Numbered from the stretch's first letter, positions 1-8,799 are shown. The stretch is 64,000 nt of DNA from Solwaraspora sp. WMMD406 (GCF_029626025.1 NZ_JARUBF010000001.1:1860001-1924000); one strand, 5' to 3'. Notes: generated by a model not told the origin, from the sequence alone. Numbers and translations: made by a program.

Positions 1-172
1 CCAGGATGCCGACGGCCTTCGGGCCGACGCCGTGCATGGCCAGCAGGTCCTCACGACGGTACGTGGCGACCTGGGCGAGGGTGGTGACGCCGGCTGCGAG
101 CAGGGCACTGTTGGCGGGCCGCCCGATCGGCGGCAGGTCACCGACCTGGGCGGGCAGACGGCGAGTGCTCAT
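1..172 (-). CDS. Helix-hairpin-helix protein, partial
   Basis: The reverse strand opens with ATG at 172 and stays open to the window edge, so the C-terminus is missing. The visible 57 residues begin MSTRRLPAQVGDLPPIGRPA and contain a helix-hairpin-helix-like stretch, LLAMHGVGPKAVGIL. This resembles small RNA-polymerase-alpha-CTD-like or DNA-binding HhH proteins that bind DNA without sequence specificity. The family is inferred from the GVGPKA hairpin; the exact role is unknown. No partner gene is visible on this side of the window. Confidence 0.6.
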   Translation of the reverse strand, partial: MSTRRLPAQVGDLPPIGRPANSALLAAGVTTLAQVATYRREDLLAMHGVGPKAVGIL

Positions 173-216
173 CCGGCCACGGTACCCCGGCCGGCGTCAC
201 AGCTGGAGCGCTGCAT

Positions 217-273
217 CGATGTGAGGCTCAGATACCCTACGAGGCGGTCGTAGGGTATCTGAGCCTCACATCG
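217..273. terminator. Perfect 26-bp inverted repeat, probable terminator
   Basis: Bases 217-242 and 248-273 are perfect reverse complements around a 5-nt GGCGG loop. No T-run follows on either strand, as is usual in high-GC actinomycetes. On the minus strand it lies directly at the stop codon (266-268) of a HAD-gene remnant, so it may be that gene's original terminator. Confidence 0.65.
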
Positions 274-338
274 GCGTGCCATTGCCGCCGTCGACTGCGA
301 GCCACTGGCGGAGGGTGGAGAAGTCGGCGTCGGACGAC
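266..338 (-). pseudogene. 3'-end remnant of a HAD-like gene
   Basis: Read on the minus strand this encodes DADFSTLRQWLAVDGGNGTPM followed by TGA (268-266). It matches the C-terminal DADFSAVGQWLA of the intact HAD gene at 594-1124, and the DNA at 297-332 is close to that at 635-670. No upstream coding sequence exists, because the fragment abuts an unrelated VOC fragment. It is the tail of a lost paralogue or a partial duplication. The stop lies inside the hairpin at 217-273. Confidence 0.55.
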
Positions 339-472
339 GTCGACGAGGCCTACCGGGAGCGGCAGGCCCACGGGGTCACCTTTCTCCAGACCCCCCGCCG
401 GTGGGCCCGTTCGTCGGCGTGGTCCTCGACGACACCTGCGGCAACCTCGTCCAGATGGTCAGCCCGGCGTGA
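339..472 (+). pseudogene. VOC/glyoxalase-family remnant, frameshifted
   Basis: One frame gives VDEAYRERQAHGVTFLQTP and, after a frame change near 395, another gives PVGPFVGVVLDDTCGNLVQM then SPA and a stop at 470-472. Together these resemble the last strand-loop-strand of VOC (glyoxalase/bleomycin-resistance) domains, where DDTCGN(L/I)(I/V)Q is typical. The N-terminal two thirds are absent. It is a non-functional fragment joined head-on to the HAD remnant. Confidence 0.55.
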
Positions 473-542
473 GCCCTCACCTCGACTCGGCACTCGCGGG
501 ATCAGGCAGGGTGGCTACCGGCCGCTTCTCACCATGATGAGC

Positions 543-589
543 TGATGTCCTGCCGGGCGACACGCCGACAATCCACCGGCAGGACATCA
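543..589. terminator. Hairpin after the HAD gene
   Basis: TGATGTCCTGCCGG (543-556) pairs perfectly with 576-589 around a 19-nt loop. It sits 5 bases past the stop of the minus-strand HAD gene, so it is probably that gene's terminator. Confidence 0.6.
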
Positions 590-593
590 ACTG

Positions 594-1124
594 TCATGGC
601 GCTGGGGAAGAGGCGGCTTCGCCGCTGCCGGCTGCTAGCCACTGGCCGACGGCGGAGAAGTCAGCGTCGGTGAGGCCGAGATGTGGGTCGACGCGGTGCA
701 GCAGGGCCTCGCCTGGGTGGTGCGCGGACATCCAGTGCCGGTCCATTTCGGTGATCTCGTCGTCGAGCCAGACGAAGGTGCGCCCGGCCGCCCAGCTGGT
801 GAGGAACGCCGTCTTCCAGTGCACGCCGCGCGGCGGCTCGTCGTCCGAGTCCGGCCATGGGACGACCGGCAGCTCCGGCAAGCCGAGCAGCGGCGCGACG
901 ACCTCGTTCGCCTCGGCCATCCACGTAGTTGCCCAGACCAGTTGACAATCGAGCGCCAGCAGCCGGCGGCCGTCGTTCGGATCGAGCCGTTCCAGCAGCG
1001 GATTGCCGATGGCGTCACGATGGGCTGCAGCGTAGGGCGAAGGTGCGCGGCCTGTGGCACGGGCGGCGAAGGGAATCAGTACGCCGTCGACGTCGAGGAA
1101 GACGTAGGGGCGGTTGGAGTGCAC
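594..1124 (-). CDS. HAD-superfamily phosphatase-like protein
   Basis: This 176-aa protein has the HAD nucleophile motif FLDVDGV (D11, D13) at its N-terminus and an FVWLDDE acidic motif IV near residue 118, as in the HAD domain of 'Swiss-army-knife' RNA-repair-type proteins. It should be a cytosolic Mg-dependent phosphohydrolase; the substrate is unknown. The start used is GTG at 1124, for which no strong ribosome site is visible. A fragment of a second copy's 3' end lies just downstream at 266-338. The gene stands alone between the fragment region and the DUF397 gene. Confidence 0.7.
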   Translation of the reverse strand: MHSNRPYVFLDVDGVLIPFAARATGRAPSPYAAAHRDAIGNPLLERLDPNDGRRLLALDCQLVWATTWMAEANEVVAPLLGLPELPVVPWPDSDDEPPRGVHWKTAFLTSWAAGRTFVWLDDEITEMDRHWMSAHHPGEALLHRVDPHLGLTDADFSAVGQWLAAGSGEAASSPAP

Positions 1125-1153
1125 GGGCGTCGTCGGACGGCTGACCGGTCGCG

Positions 1154-1351
1154 TCAGCGGCTGGACACCGTGGTGAGGAACGCCGTCCAGGCGCCGGTGG
1201 GGAAGAGCAGTGCCGGGCCGTGCGGGTCCTTCGAGTCGCGTACGCCGATCGTGCCGCCGGCCAGCGTGGCCACCTCGACGCAGTTCGAGCCGCTGGCGCT
1301 GCTGCGGCTGCTCTTGCGCCAGTGAGCGTGGGACAGTTCTGGTGCGGTCAT
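1154..1351 (-). CDS. DUF397 protein
   Basis: A 65-aa protein with the family signatures WRKSSRS, NCVEVA, VRDSKDP and a C-terminal WTAFL. DUF397 proteins are small actinobacterial partners of XRE-DUF5753 regulators, and together they behave like toxin-antitoxin-like or developmental switch pairs (family knowledge). ATG at 1351 was chosen because it starts at the conserved N-terminus; longer reading upstream is a shadow of the regulator gene. It lies 25 bases downstream of that regulator on the same strand, so the two form an operon. Confidence 0.85.
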   Translation of the reverse strand: MTAPELSHAHWRKSSRSSASGSNCVEVATLAGGTIGVRDSKDPHGPALLFPTGAWTAFLTTVSSR

Positions 1352-1376
1352 CCCGCGTCTCCTCTGGCCGGTCGGG

Positions 1377-2231
1377 TCAGTCGGGAAGCTCCTCTGCCGC
1401 CCGAGCCAGGAACTTGCCGGACTCGTCCGGGTCCATGGCCTTGGCGCGGAGGTGGTCGAACATGAGTTTATATCGCGCCACGTGGGCATCCTCCTCCAGC
1501 AACAGGGTGTTCGCATCGTTCTCGATGTAGACGATGGATGGGTCGAGGATCGGGTCGGCGTAGCCGAGGATGGTGAACGGGCCGGCCATCGCGGCGTGCG
1601 CGCCTGCCCCGAACGGCACGATCTGCAGCTCGATCGACGGCTGGGCGCAGGCATCGATGAGCCGGGTGAGCTGGGTGCGCATCACCTTCGGGCCACCGAC
1701 GACCCGGCGGATCGCCGCCTCGTCGAGGACGATCCAGAGTCTCGGCGGCACATCCCGCGACAGCAGCGACTTGCGGGCGAGCCGGGCGGCGACCCGCCGG
1801 TCGATCTCGTCCGCGTCGGCGGTGCTGCGGCCGGCGTGGATGATGGCGCGGGCGTACTCCTCGGTCTGCAACAGTCCCGGCACGTACAGGCACTCGAAGC
1901 TGCTGATCGCGGTGGCCTCCGCCTCGAAGCCGACGTAGTCGTCGGGCAGCACGTCGCCGTACGCGCTCCACCAGCCCTTCTGCCTGGCCTGCTTGGCGAG
2001 CGCGGTCAACGACTCACGGTCCTCGTCGGACGCCTCGTAAAGGCCCAGCATTTGCTCGGTGTCCTTGAGCGTTATCCGTGAGTGGCCGTGTTCGAGCCGG
2101 ATGACCTTGGTGCGGTGCCAGCCCAAGCGGCGGGCAACCTCCTCGGCCGTCAGACCGGCCGCGTCGCGGAGCCGACGTAGCTCCCGGCGTAACCGGCGAG
2201 CGCGGATCGTCGGGCTCGGAACCTGTGCCAC
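1377..2231 (-). CDS. XRE-family regulator with DUF5753 domain
   Basis: A 284-aa DNA-binding regulator. Residues 10-65 are an XRE helix-turn-helix (LRDAAGLTAEEVARRLGWHR, then KVIRLEHG). The rest is a DUF5753 ligand-type domain with its usual FECLYVPGLLQTEEYARA motif and a C-terminal segment resembling YIENDANTLLLEEDAHV. GTG at 2231 is chosen because AGGTG/GGAGG lies 5 bases upstream; ATG codons further out precede the conserved region. It pairs with the DUF397 gene downstream and diverges from the gene at 2394. Confidence 0.88.
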   Translation of the reverse strand: MAQVPSPTIRARRLRRELRRLRDAAGLTAEEVARRLGWHRTKVIRLEHGHSRITLKDTEQMLGLYEASDEDRESLTALAKQARQKGWWSAYGDVLPDDYVGFEAEATAISSFECLYVPGLLQTEEYARAIIHAGRSTADADEIDRRVAARLARKSLLSRDVPPRLWIVLDEAAIRRVVGGPKVMRTQLTRLIDACAQPSIELQIVPFGAGAHAAMAGPFTILGYADPILDPSIVYIENDANTLLLEEDAHVARYKLMFDHLRAKAMDPDESGKFLARAAEELPD

Positions 2232-2393
2232 GAGAACACCTCCGGGTGCATCCGGGTCTGGCAGCGGCGACGTGAGTCGGATCGAAGTATGTACCAACAC
2301 TCCGTCAAACAGAAGTTGATTGCGACGTTGTATTTTGAGTGCATGGATGCATGCTGAGGGCAGAGATGACGTCGCCACTGCCTGGAGGTGTCC

Positions 2394-3008
2394 GTGACCG
2401 ACAACCGTTCAGCACGCTGGACCGACCCGAGCCTCGATCCGACGCAGCGAAACCGGGACCTGTTCGCCGTACTCGATCGGGCTGACCTGTCCGAACCGGC
2501 ACGGGCCGCCGTCGCGCACGCCCTCGGCCCCGAGGTCGGCCCGGTCGGGCACGCCGAAGCGCTGGTCAACCGCTACCTCAACGAGCGTGAGCGCCGCCGG
2601 CCGGTGGCACAGGCCAACGGCAGCGCCGACGGTCCGGGCGGGATCGGCAACCTGCCGGACTGGCTGCGGTACGACCGGCGCGGCCGGTACACGCTGCACC
2701 TGACGTTCGCCGCCGTCGACGTCGACACCGCGCGGGAGCAGGCCGTCGCGTACGCCGAAGGGCTGACCATCCTGTGCCCGGAGCTGGGCGAGCACGCCCC
2801 GTTGCTGTCGCGGGCGGAGGCGTGGAACGTCAACGAGCCGTTGTTCTGCGGGGTACGTGGCCCGGACGGTGAGGTATGTGCGGAGGTCCGCCACCACGCC
2901 GGGTTCCACCGAGCGGCCGGGTTCGGCGGGCTCTGCTGGGGCGACGGCGACACCGATGGCGGCGGCACCGGCACCGGCACCGGCGACGCTGACGGCACAC
3001 TGCCGTGA
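2394..3008 (+). CDS. Hypothetical protein, 204 aa
   Basis: I do not recognise this family. The first half is charged and helix-rich (NRYLNERERRR near residue 60), the middle has a strand-like YTLHLTFAAVDVDTA stretch, and the C-terminus is a Gly/Thr/Asp-rich tail after a Cys/His segment (EVCAEVRHHAGFH ... GLCWGD). GTG at 2394 has GGAGG five bases upstream. It overlaps the next gene by GTGA at 3005-3008, so the two are translationally coupled. It is divergent from the XRE/DUF397 pair, and such genes often accompany these regulators in actinomycetes. Confidence 0.6.
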   Translation: MTDNRSARWTDPSLDPTQRNRDLFAVLDRADLSEPARAAVAHALGPEVGPVGHAEALVNRYLNERERRRPVAQANGSADGPGGIGNLPDWLRYDRRGRYTLHLTFAAVDVDTAREQAVAYAEGLTILCPELGEHAPLLSRAEAWNVNEPLFCGVRGPDGEVCAEVRHHAGFHRAAGFGGLCWGDGDTDGGGTGTGTGDADGTLP

Positions 3009-3238
3009 CCGGCGCACCCGCCACGCCGCCGTACCCGAGGGTCGTGCCGTGTCAGCACTGCGGCCGACCGGTGCTGCGCGACAACGACGGCAGGTGGATT
3101 CACGCCGACCTGGCGTACCTCTGCCGTGACCGTTGGGGCGGGATCACTGCCACCACCGCCGCCCCGGAGGGGCAGATGGCAGACTGGTGGAGGCATCAGT
3201 CTGGAGGTGAGTCTGCCGGTGAGCGTGGCCGTCCTTGA
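3005..3238 (+). CDS. Small zinc-finger-like protein
   Basis: A 77-aa protein with CQHCGRP near residue 17 and [10 protein letters not shown] near residue 32, a spacing (CxxC...H...C) that could bind one zinc ion. The remainder is unstructured. The GTG start at 3005 overlaps the stop of the preceding gene (GTGA), indicating coupled translation. Its 3' end overlaps the start of the Uma2 gene in another frame. The role is unknown; it could be a small nucleic-acid- or protein-binding accessory of the 2394 gene. Confidence 0.55.
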   Translation: MTGAPATPPYPRVVPCQHCGRPVLRDNDGRWIHADLAYLCRDRWGGITATTAAPEGQMADWWRHQSGGESAGERGRP

Positions 3239-3782
3239 TCACGTGGGGCCGTGGAGCGAGGAGGAGTACCTCGCCCTCGGTGAGACTCCCAACCGTATCG
3301 AGCTGATCGACGGAGGTCTGTGGGTGAGTCCGGCCCCGAGCAAGCCGCATCAGCAACTGTCGTTCCTGCTGATGTCGGCGCTGTATCCGGCTGCCCGAGC
3401 GGTCGGCCTAGCCGCGTACGAGGCGATCAACGTCCGGTTGCGCCCCGACCGGATCGTCATCCCGGACCTCGTCGTGGCCGACACCAGCCGGGACGGATCG
3501 GTGACCGACGCGGCTGAGGTGGTGCTGATCTGCGAGATCACCTCGCCGAGCAACGCCGCCACCGACCGGCTGCTCAAGATGCAGTTCTACGCCGCCGCGC
3601 GGATCGGGTGGTACCTGCTGGTGGAGCCGGAGCTGCCTGCCTTCTCCGCCGTCACCCTGCGGCTGTTCCGCCTCGATGGTGAGCACTACGTCGAGCACAC
3701 GACCGCGACGAAAGGCGAGGTGCTGACCGCCGAGCGGCCGTTCCCGTTCCGGATCGACTCCGGCGCGCTGCTCGACGGGTGA
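3219..3782 (+). CDS. Uma2 (DUF820) family putative nuclease
   Basis: A 187-aa protein of the Uma2/DUF820 family, which has a PD-(D/E)xK restriction-nuclease-like fold. Visible family features are [30 protein letters not shown], the core [22 protein letters not shown] and [16 protein letters not shown], giving the acidic E/D...ExT pattern of the active site. Family members are widespread in cyanobacteria and actinomycetes and their targets are unknown. GTG at 3219 is preferred (GGAGG at 3203-3207), but GTG at 3207 is possible. The stop codon lies in the first unit of a 17-bp tandem repeat. Confidence 0.8.
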   Translation: MSVAVLDHVGPWSEEEYLALGETPNRIELIDGGLWVSPAPSKPHQQLSFLLMSALYPAARAVGLAAYEAINVRLRPDRIVIPDLVVADTSRDGSVTDAAEVVLICEITSPSNAATDRLLKMQFYAAARIGWYLLVEPELPAFSAVTLRLFRLDGEHYVEHTTATKGEVLTAERPFPFRIDSGALLDG

Positions 3783-3844
3783 CCGGGCTCGGCGGGTGAC
3801 CGGGCACGGCGGGTGACCGGGCACGGCGGGTGACCGGGCACGGC
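3777..3844. repeat. Four 17-bp tandem repeats
   Basis: Four units of GGGTGACCGGGCACGGC at 3777-3793, 3794-3810, 3811-3827 and 3828-3844; the first differs at one base. Unit 1 carries the TGA stop of the Uma2 gene. The array fills the gap to the convergent GH67 gene. Confidence 0.9.
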
Positions 3845-3860
3845 GGGGTGACGACGCCGG

Positions 3861-5927
3861 TCAGTGGATGTGGCGGCCGTGCGCGTCCGGGACGCCGGAC
3901 TTGCGGAAAAAGTACGTGTTGATCTGGTCGCGCCATTCCCGCGCGGAGCGGACCTGCTCGTCGAGGCGCTCGGCGACCCGGGCGTACAGGGCCGGATCGA
4001 GGCCGACGTCGGCGAGGCTCTGCCACCGCTCCCGCATCGCCACCGCCTCGTCGGCCCCGGCGAAGTGGGTGTCGTAGATGTGCTGGATCACCGTCGACCC
4101 GCTGTGCAGCACGTGGCCGTACGGCACGTGGTGGAAGAAGAGCAGCAGCTCGTCGGGGCAGTCGGCGAGTGACTCGTACACGTCCGACCAGGGCTTCGGA
4201 TATTGCCCGGCGTAGCCGGTGCCGGTGGCCCGGGTCCGGTCGACGCCGACGCCGTCGCGGTCGGCGAAGTGGTAGGTGCCCCACTGGCTGTACTCGTAGC
4301 CGTCGACCGACGGGCCGTAGTGGCCGGCGGGGTTGACCATGAAGCCGACGCCGAGCGGCGCGGTGTACCGCTCGTAGGTGTGCCACGAGTCGTCCATGAT
4401 CGCGTGCAGCGTCTGCCGCAGCCGGGCGGGCTCGTCGACAGTTCCAGTCGGGAAGGTCAGGTCGATCCACTCGTCGAGCAGCGCGGTCGGGTCGGCGGTC
4501 GGGTCCCAGCCGAGTCGGCCGAACGCATACAGGTTGGCCTGGGCGAGCGGATGCCCGCACCAGTACGGGTCGTTGCCGACGTTCGACACGGCGGCCAGGG
4601 TGCCGCCCCGGGCGGCGATCGCGGCGACCGACGCACCCCGGTCACGGTCGGTGTCGCCGTCGGCTTCCAGACTGTCACCGTCGAACCGGAAGCCGAGCAC
4701 CTCACTCCACAACGGTGCCAGATAGCAGACGTGCCGCTGGTGACCGGTGTACTCCTGGGTGACCTGCAACTCGACGGCCAGCCGGGTGGCCGGCATCGCG
4801 CCGATCACCGGGGACACCGGCTCCCGGGGCTGGAAGTCGACCGGCCCGTACTTGACCTGCACGATCGCGTTGTCGCGGAACTGGCCGTCGAGCGGGGCGA
4901 AATGGTCGTACGCGGCCCGCGCCCGGTCGGTGGAGCGGTCCCGCCAGTCCCGCCGGTGGTTGTAGACGAACGCCCGCCAGTGCACCACCCCGCCGTACGG
5001 GGCGAGGGCGTCGGCGAGCAGGTTGGCACCGTCGGCGTGGCTGCGTTCGTACGCGAACGGGCCGGGCTGGCCCTCCGAGTCGGCTTTCACGACGTAGCCG
5101 CCGAAGTCCGGCACCGCCCGGTGGACCTGGGCGGTGGCGGCCGCCCACCAGTCGCGGACCGCCGGATCGAGGGGATCGGCGGTGTCCAGCCCGCCGAGCA
5201 CCATCGGCGCGGCGAACGTCACCGACAGGTGCGTCCGGATGCCGTACGGGCGGAAGATGTCGGCGAACGTGGCGACGTCGGCGAGCCGGTCGGTGAGCAG
5301 CCGTGCCTCGGTAGGCCCGACGTTGACGTTGTTGACGGTGAGCGCGTTGACGCCGCTGGCGGCGAGCAGTCGGGCGTACGCCCGGACCCGGTCGAGGTCG
5401 TCGGTGATCGCGCCGTCGCGCCAGAAGATCGACCCGCCGGAGTAGCCGCGCTCGACCTGCCCCATCACCGGGTGCACGTCGACGTTGTCCCAGTGGTCGA
5501 GCATCCGTCGCCGGATCGCCGGCCGGTGTGCCCGCGTCGGGATGTCGTCGGCGAACGCCGACTCACCGAGCCGGACCACGTGGAACAGCCCGTACAGCAG
5601 CCCGGCGGGGGAGTCGGCGCTGACCGTGGTGAGGCCGCCGGCCCGGCCGAGGGTGTAACCCTCGTCGCCGAGGTCGCCACCGGTGCCTCTGCCCGCGCTG
5701 CCGGTCAGCGCGAGCAGCAGATCGGCGTCACCGTCGACCGACAGCCGGGTCACCGACCCGCCGAACCGGGCGCAGGCCGCTCGTACCTCGGCGTGCACGG
5801 TGTCGACGAGTGGCCCGTCGCCGGAGACCAGGGTGCGCCGGGATCCGATCGCCCGGAACCCTTCCGCCGGCAACCAGGCCGGATGGACATCGATCGTACG
5901 GCGGCTGGCCGGTGCTGCAGGCGTCAC
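3861..5927 (-). CDS. aguA: GH67 xylan alpha-1,2-glucuronidase
   Basis: A 688-aa glycoside hydrolase family 67 enzyme that removes (4-O-methyl-)glucuronic acid from the non-reducing end of xylo-oligosaccharides. Catalytic candidates are visible in their family contexts: the acid in DSEGQPGP (about E285), and the paired base residues in GPVDFQP (about D364) and QEYTGH (about E392). These positions agree closely with those of the characterised Cellvibrio enzyme. There is no signal peptide, so it should be intracellular. GTG at 5927 is chosen for GGGGAGG upstream; the ATG at 5954 lacks a site. It stands alone here, but the CE15 esterase at 30.5 kb acts on the same glucuronoxylan side chains. Confidence 0.93.
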   Translation of the reverse strand: MTPAAPASRRTIDVHPAWLPAEGFRAIGSRRTLVSGDGPLVDTVHAEVRAACARFGGSVTRLSVDGDADLLLALTGSAGRGTGGDLGDEGYTLGRAGGLTTVSADSPAGLLYGLFHVVRLGESAFADDIPTRAHRPAIRRRMLDHWDNVDVHPVMGQVERGYSGGSIFWRDGAITDDLDRVRAYARLLAASGVNALTVNNVNVGPTEARLLTDRLADVATFADIFRPYGIRTHLSVTFAAPMVLGGLDTADPLDPAVRDWWAAATAQVHRAVPDFGGYVVKADSEGQPGPFAYERSHADGANLLADALAPYGGVVHWRAFVYNHRRDWRDRSTDRARAAYDHFAPLDGQFRDNAIVQVKYGPVDFQPREPVSPVIGAMPATRLAVELQVTQEYTGHQRHVCYLAPLWSEVLGFRFDGDSLEADGDTDRDRGASVAAIAARGGTLAAVSNVGNDPYWCGHPLAQANLYAFGRLGWDPTADPTALLDEWIDLTFPTGTVDEPARLRQTLHAIMDDSWHTYERYTAPLGVGFMVNPAGHYGPSVDGYEYSQWGTYHFADRDGVGVDRTRATGTGYAGQYPKPWSDVYESLADCPDELLLFFHHVPYGHVLHSGSTVIQHIYDTHFAGADEAVAMRERWQSLADVGLDPALYARVAERLDEQVRSAREWRDQINTYFFRKSGVPDAHGRHIH

Positions 5928-6034
5928 GACAGATCCTCCCCAGGCTAGGGACATTCTTCCGGATCAGTATGTGAATCGCACCCTCGGGTGCGGCCGGATT
6001 CGACCTGCTGGCGTTCGTCGGTCACCCTGTCGGT

Positions 6035-6535
6035 GTGGATCTCAACGACACTCAGACGCTGGTCACCCTGCTGAGCGGGCTGGCCATCCTGGTCGGGCTG
6101 GTGGGCGTGGTCGTGCCGATCCTGCCCGGTCTGTTGCTGTGCTGGGCCGGGGTGCTCGGTTGGGCGATCTTCGGCGGCGCGGGCGGCGGCAAGTGGCTGA
6201 TCGTCGTCGTGGCGACCCTGGTCGCCGTCGCTGGTACGGCGGTGAAGTACCTGTGGCCGGGGCGAGATCTCAAACGGGCGGGTGTGCCCAACCGGTCGTT
6301 GCTGATCGGCGGCGCGTTGGGTCTGGTCGGCTTCTTCGTCATTCCGTTCATCGGGTTGATCGTCGGCTTCGTGTTGGGGGTGTGGCTGGCCGAGCGGCAG
6401 CGGCTCGGTGATTTCGCCGCCGCCTGGCCGGCGACGAAGCGGGCGGTGCTGGCGGTCGGGTTGGCGATGCTGATCGAGTTCGGTGCCGCGCTGACCATCG
6501 CCGGGTTGTGGCTGCTCGGTCTGCTGGTGGCCTGA
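6035..6535 (+). CDS. DUF456 membrane protein
   Basis: A 166-aa protein with four to five membrane segments and the DUF456 signature region VGLVGVVVPILPGLLLCWAG followed by FVIPFIGLIVGFVLGVWLAE. Glycine-rich GxxxG segments suggest oligomerising helices. Function of the family is unknown. The start is GTG at 6035. It converges with the DUF1772 gene and has no operon partner. Confidence 0.8.
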   Translation: MDLNDTQTLVTLLSGLAILVGLVGVVVPILPGLLLCWAGVLGWAIFGGAGGGKWLIVVVATLVAVAGTAVKYLWPGRDLKRAGVPNRSLLIGGALGLVGFFVIPFIGLIVGFVLGVWLAERQRLGDFAAAWPATKRAVLAVGLAMLIEFGAALTIAGLWLLGLLVA

Positions 6536-6583
6536 GCTCCGAGCGGCTGGCGTCGCCGCTGGTCAGCTGTTTGGAGCCGTTGC

Positions 6584-7054
6584 TCAGCTGTTGGACAGGG
6601 CGATGCACAGGCAGCCGAAGGCCGCGACGTTGGCCACGGTACGCAGGTTGTGCCAGCGGACCCACACCTTCTCGAAGGCTCGGCGGGCGGCACCCGGGTC
6701 GGACAGCTGCCGTGCCGGACCGGCCCGGTCGAGGCGGTAGTTCAACGGGGCGCTGACTGCGAGGGTGATCAGGAAGGTCGTGGCGTATCCGACGGCTCCG
6801 CCGAGCGCCCATCCGAACACCTGGGGCTGGTCGGCGTATTGCCAGGCGGCGACGGCGTTGCTGACCAGCGCGCCGAGGAACACCAACCCGAAGATCGGGT
6901 TCAGGATCACGATGTTGATCAGCTGCATCACCTCGACGAAGGCGCGGTCCTCGACCCGGGCCAGCGCCGGCATCACCGATATCGAGAACGCGAGGAAGAG
7001 CCCGGCCATCAGGCCCGTACTGATCACGGCCGTGATCAACGCCGCGTCCCGCAT
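6584..7054 (-). CDS. DUF1772 (anthrone-oxygenase-like) membrane protein
   Basis: A 156-aa, four-helix membrane protein: helix 1 about 7-27, helix 2 after [14 protein letters not shown], helix 3 [20 protein letters not shown], helix 4 at the C-terminus. NxxLNPIF and PLNYRLD are typical of DUF1772, some fungal members of which oxidise anthrones; bacterial roles are unknown. ATG at 7054 follows AAGGAG at a good distance, so the upstream in-frame ATG at 7129 is rejected. Transcribed away from the zinc locus. Confidence 0.78.
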   Translation of the reverse strand: MRDAALITAVISTGLMAGLFLAFSISVMPALARVEDRAFVEVMQLINIVILNPIFGLVFLGALVSNAVAAWQYADQPQVFGWALGGAVGYATTFLITLAVSAPLNYRLDRAGPARQLSDPGAARRAFEKVWVRWHNLRTVANVAAFGCLCIALSNS

Positions 7055-7225
7055 GTCTGCTCCTTCACCGGAGAACGAGGTGCCCGTCGGATCCCGCCCA
7101 CCGTACGGCGGGCGGGCGACGAAATCCATCTCGGACGAGTCGTTTCCGGGTGGCGGGTGTCCATAGCAGACGCCTGGGGGTGGTCGGCCGAGGTGCGGGC
7201 GGTGTCGGCCGACCGGTGAGCTTAA

Positions 7226-7243
7226 TGAAAACGGCTTCCGTTA
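7226..7243. promoter_or_regulatory. Zur-like box 1, before rpmF-cobW
   Basis: TGAAAACGGCTTCCGTTA, with AACG/CGTT half sites 5 bases apart. It matches four further copies in this locus (8797, 10301, 14609, 19488). Position and gene content (alternative L32, COG0523 GTPase, zinc importer) identify it as a probable binding site for the zinc repressor Zur. Confidence 0.8.
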
Positions 7244-7285
7244 TCTTCTGTTGGAGAGATTTCCGCTGGAGAGAGGGAGGCCGTC

Positions 7286-7465
7286 ATGGCCGTACCGAAG
7301 CGCCGCACCTCGCGGTCGAACACCCGCCACCGTCGCGCCCAGTGGAAGGCGGCGGCACCGACGCTGGTCACCTGCCCATGCCCACGACAGGAGAAGATCC
7401 TGCCGCACCGGGCCTGCGCGCACTGTGGCTTGTACCGGGGGCGCCAGATCGAGGATCCGCGATGA
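7286..7465 (+). CDS. rpmF: 50S ribosomal protein L32, zinc-responsive paralogue
   Basis: A 59-aa L32: [20 protein letters not shown] at the N-terminus and the zinc-ribbon half [10 protein letters not shown] at 44-53. The first knuckle, normally CxxC, is CPC (C30, C32), so metal binding may be weakened. ATG at 7286 has GAGGGAGG upstream, and the stop overlaps the next start (ATGA, 7462-7465). Being under a Zur box and coupled to a zinc GTPase, it fits the alternative ribosomal proteins that replace zinc-binding copies when zinc is scarce (known for Zur regulons). It has fewer than 60 codons and is easily missed. Confidence 0.9.
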   Translation: MAVPKRRTSRSNTRHRRAQWKAAAPTLVTCPCPRQEKILPHRACAHCGLYRGRQIEDPR

Positions 7466-8799
7466 GCGGCTCCGCGGCCGGCGAGGTGGCCAACGAGACG
7501 GTCGGCTCCGCTGCCGGCGAGGTGGTCGAGGACCGCCGGCTGCCGGTGACGGTGCTGTCCGGCTTCCTCGGCGCGGGCAAGACCACGCTGCTCAACCACA
7601 TCCTGGCCAACCGGGAAGGGCTACGGGTCGCGGTCATCGTCAACGACATGAGCGAGATCAACATCGACGCCGCGTTGGTACGCGACGGCGGCAGCCTGTC
7701 CCGTACCGAGGAGCGGCTGGTCGAGATGACCAACGGCTGCATCTGCTGCACGCTGCGCGACGACCTACTGGTGGAGATCGCCCGGCTGGCCCGCCAGGGC
7801 CGCTTCGACTACCTGGTGATCGAGTCCAGCGGTATCTCCGAGCCGCTGCCGGTGGCGGCCACCTTCGCCTTCGGCACCGACGACGGCGGGGTGTTGGCCG
7901 ACATCGCCCGGCTGGACACCATGGTGACCGTGGTCGACGCGCCGCACCTGATCGCCCAGCTGCGGGCCGGTGAGTCGCTGGAGCAGCGTGGGCTGGCTGC
8001 CTACGAGGACGACGACCGCACCATCGCCGATCTGCTGGTCGACCAGATCGAGTTCGCCGACGTGATCCTGATCAACAAGACCGACCTGGTCGCGCCGGCC
8101 GACCTGGCGACGGTCGAGGCACTGGTGACCAGGCTGAACCCGAAGGCCCGTCAGCTGCGGACGGTCCGGGCGCGGGTGCCGATGGCCGAGGTGCTCGACA
8201 CCGGACGGTTCGACCTGGAGGCCGCCGAGACCGCGCCGGGCTGGGTCGCCGAGCTCAACGGCGACCACGTGCCGGAAACCATCGAGTACGGCATCAGCAG
8301 CATCGTCTACCGGGCGGTCACGCCGTTCCACCCGCAGCGGCTCTGGGATCTGCTCGCCGAGCTGGACACCTTCGGCGTCGTACGGTCGAAGGGTTTTCTC
8401 TGGTTGGCCACCCGCCCGGACGTGCAGGCACTGTGGTCGCAGGCCGGTCCGTCGGCGCGGTGCGATCCGGCGGGGGTGCCGGTGGCCAGCTCGGGTGAGT
8501 GGCCGGACGACCCGGCCGAGCGGGCCGACCTGGAGTCCCGGTGGGATCCGGTCTTCGGGGACCGGTGCCAGGAGCTGGTGTTCATCGGCATCGGACTGGA
8601 CGCAGAGCGGCTACGTGCGGCGCTGGACGGTGCTCTGCTCACCGGCCCCGAGCTGGCGGCGGCCGGAGCGGGGCTGGCGGCCGGGCTCGTCGCGTGGCAC
8701 GAGTTGCCGGATCCGTTTCCGGATTGGGATCTCGGCGAGCTGGACGAACATGGTCATGTGTCGAGCCAGACGACGCGTACCCCTATCGCTGCTAGGTGA
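7462..8799 (+). CDS. COG0523/CobW-family zinc GTPase
   Basis: A 445-aa G3E-family GTPase: Walker A in [12 protein letters not shown] (33-44), the metal-binding CxCC motif GCICCTL (93-97), guanine-specificity NKTD, and a CobW C-terminal domain after residue 280. Zur-controlled members act as zinc chaperones that load target enzymes in zinc starvation. The start at 7462 overlaps the rpmF stop by ATGA. The stop TGA (8797-8799) is also the first triplet of the next Zur box. The first 25 residues carry a low-complexity repeat (GSAAGEV twice) outside the GTPase fold. Zinc rather than cobalt or nitrile-hydratase function is inferred from context. Confidence 0.88.
   Translation: MSGSAAGEVANETVGSAAGEVVEDRRLPVTVLSGFLGAGKTTLLNHILANREGLRVAVIVNDMSEINIDAALVRDGGSLSRTEERLVEMTNGCICCTLRDDLLVEIARLARQGRFDYLVIESSGISEPLPVAATFAFGTDDGGVLADIARLDTMVTVVDAPHLIAQLRAGESLEQRGLAAYEDDDRTIADLLVDQIEFADVILINKTDLVAPADLATVEALVTRLNPKARQLRTVRARVPMAEVLDTGRFDLEAAETAPGWVAELNGDHVPETIEYGISSIVYRAVTPFHPQRLWDLLAELDTFGVVRSKGFLWLATRPDVQALWSQAGPSARCDPAGVPVASSGEWPDDPAERADLESRWDPVFGDRCQELVFIGIGLDAERLRAALDGALLTGPELAAAGAGLAAGLVAWHELPDPFPDWDLGELDEHGHVSSQTTRTPIAAR

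Noticed and set aside
4203-5948. 581-aa open frame opposite the GH67 gene
   Set aside because: It is the antisense frame of a well-supported enzyme in GC-rich DNA; composition is Arg/Gly/Val-rich with no domain.
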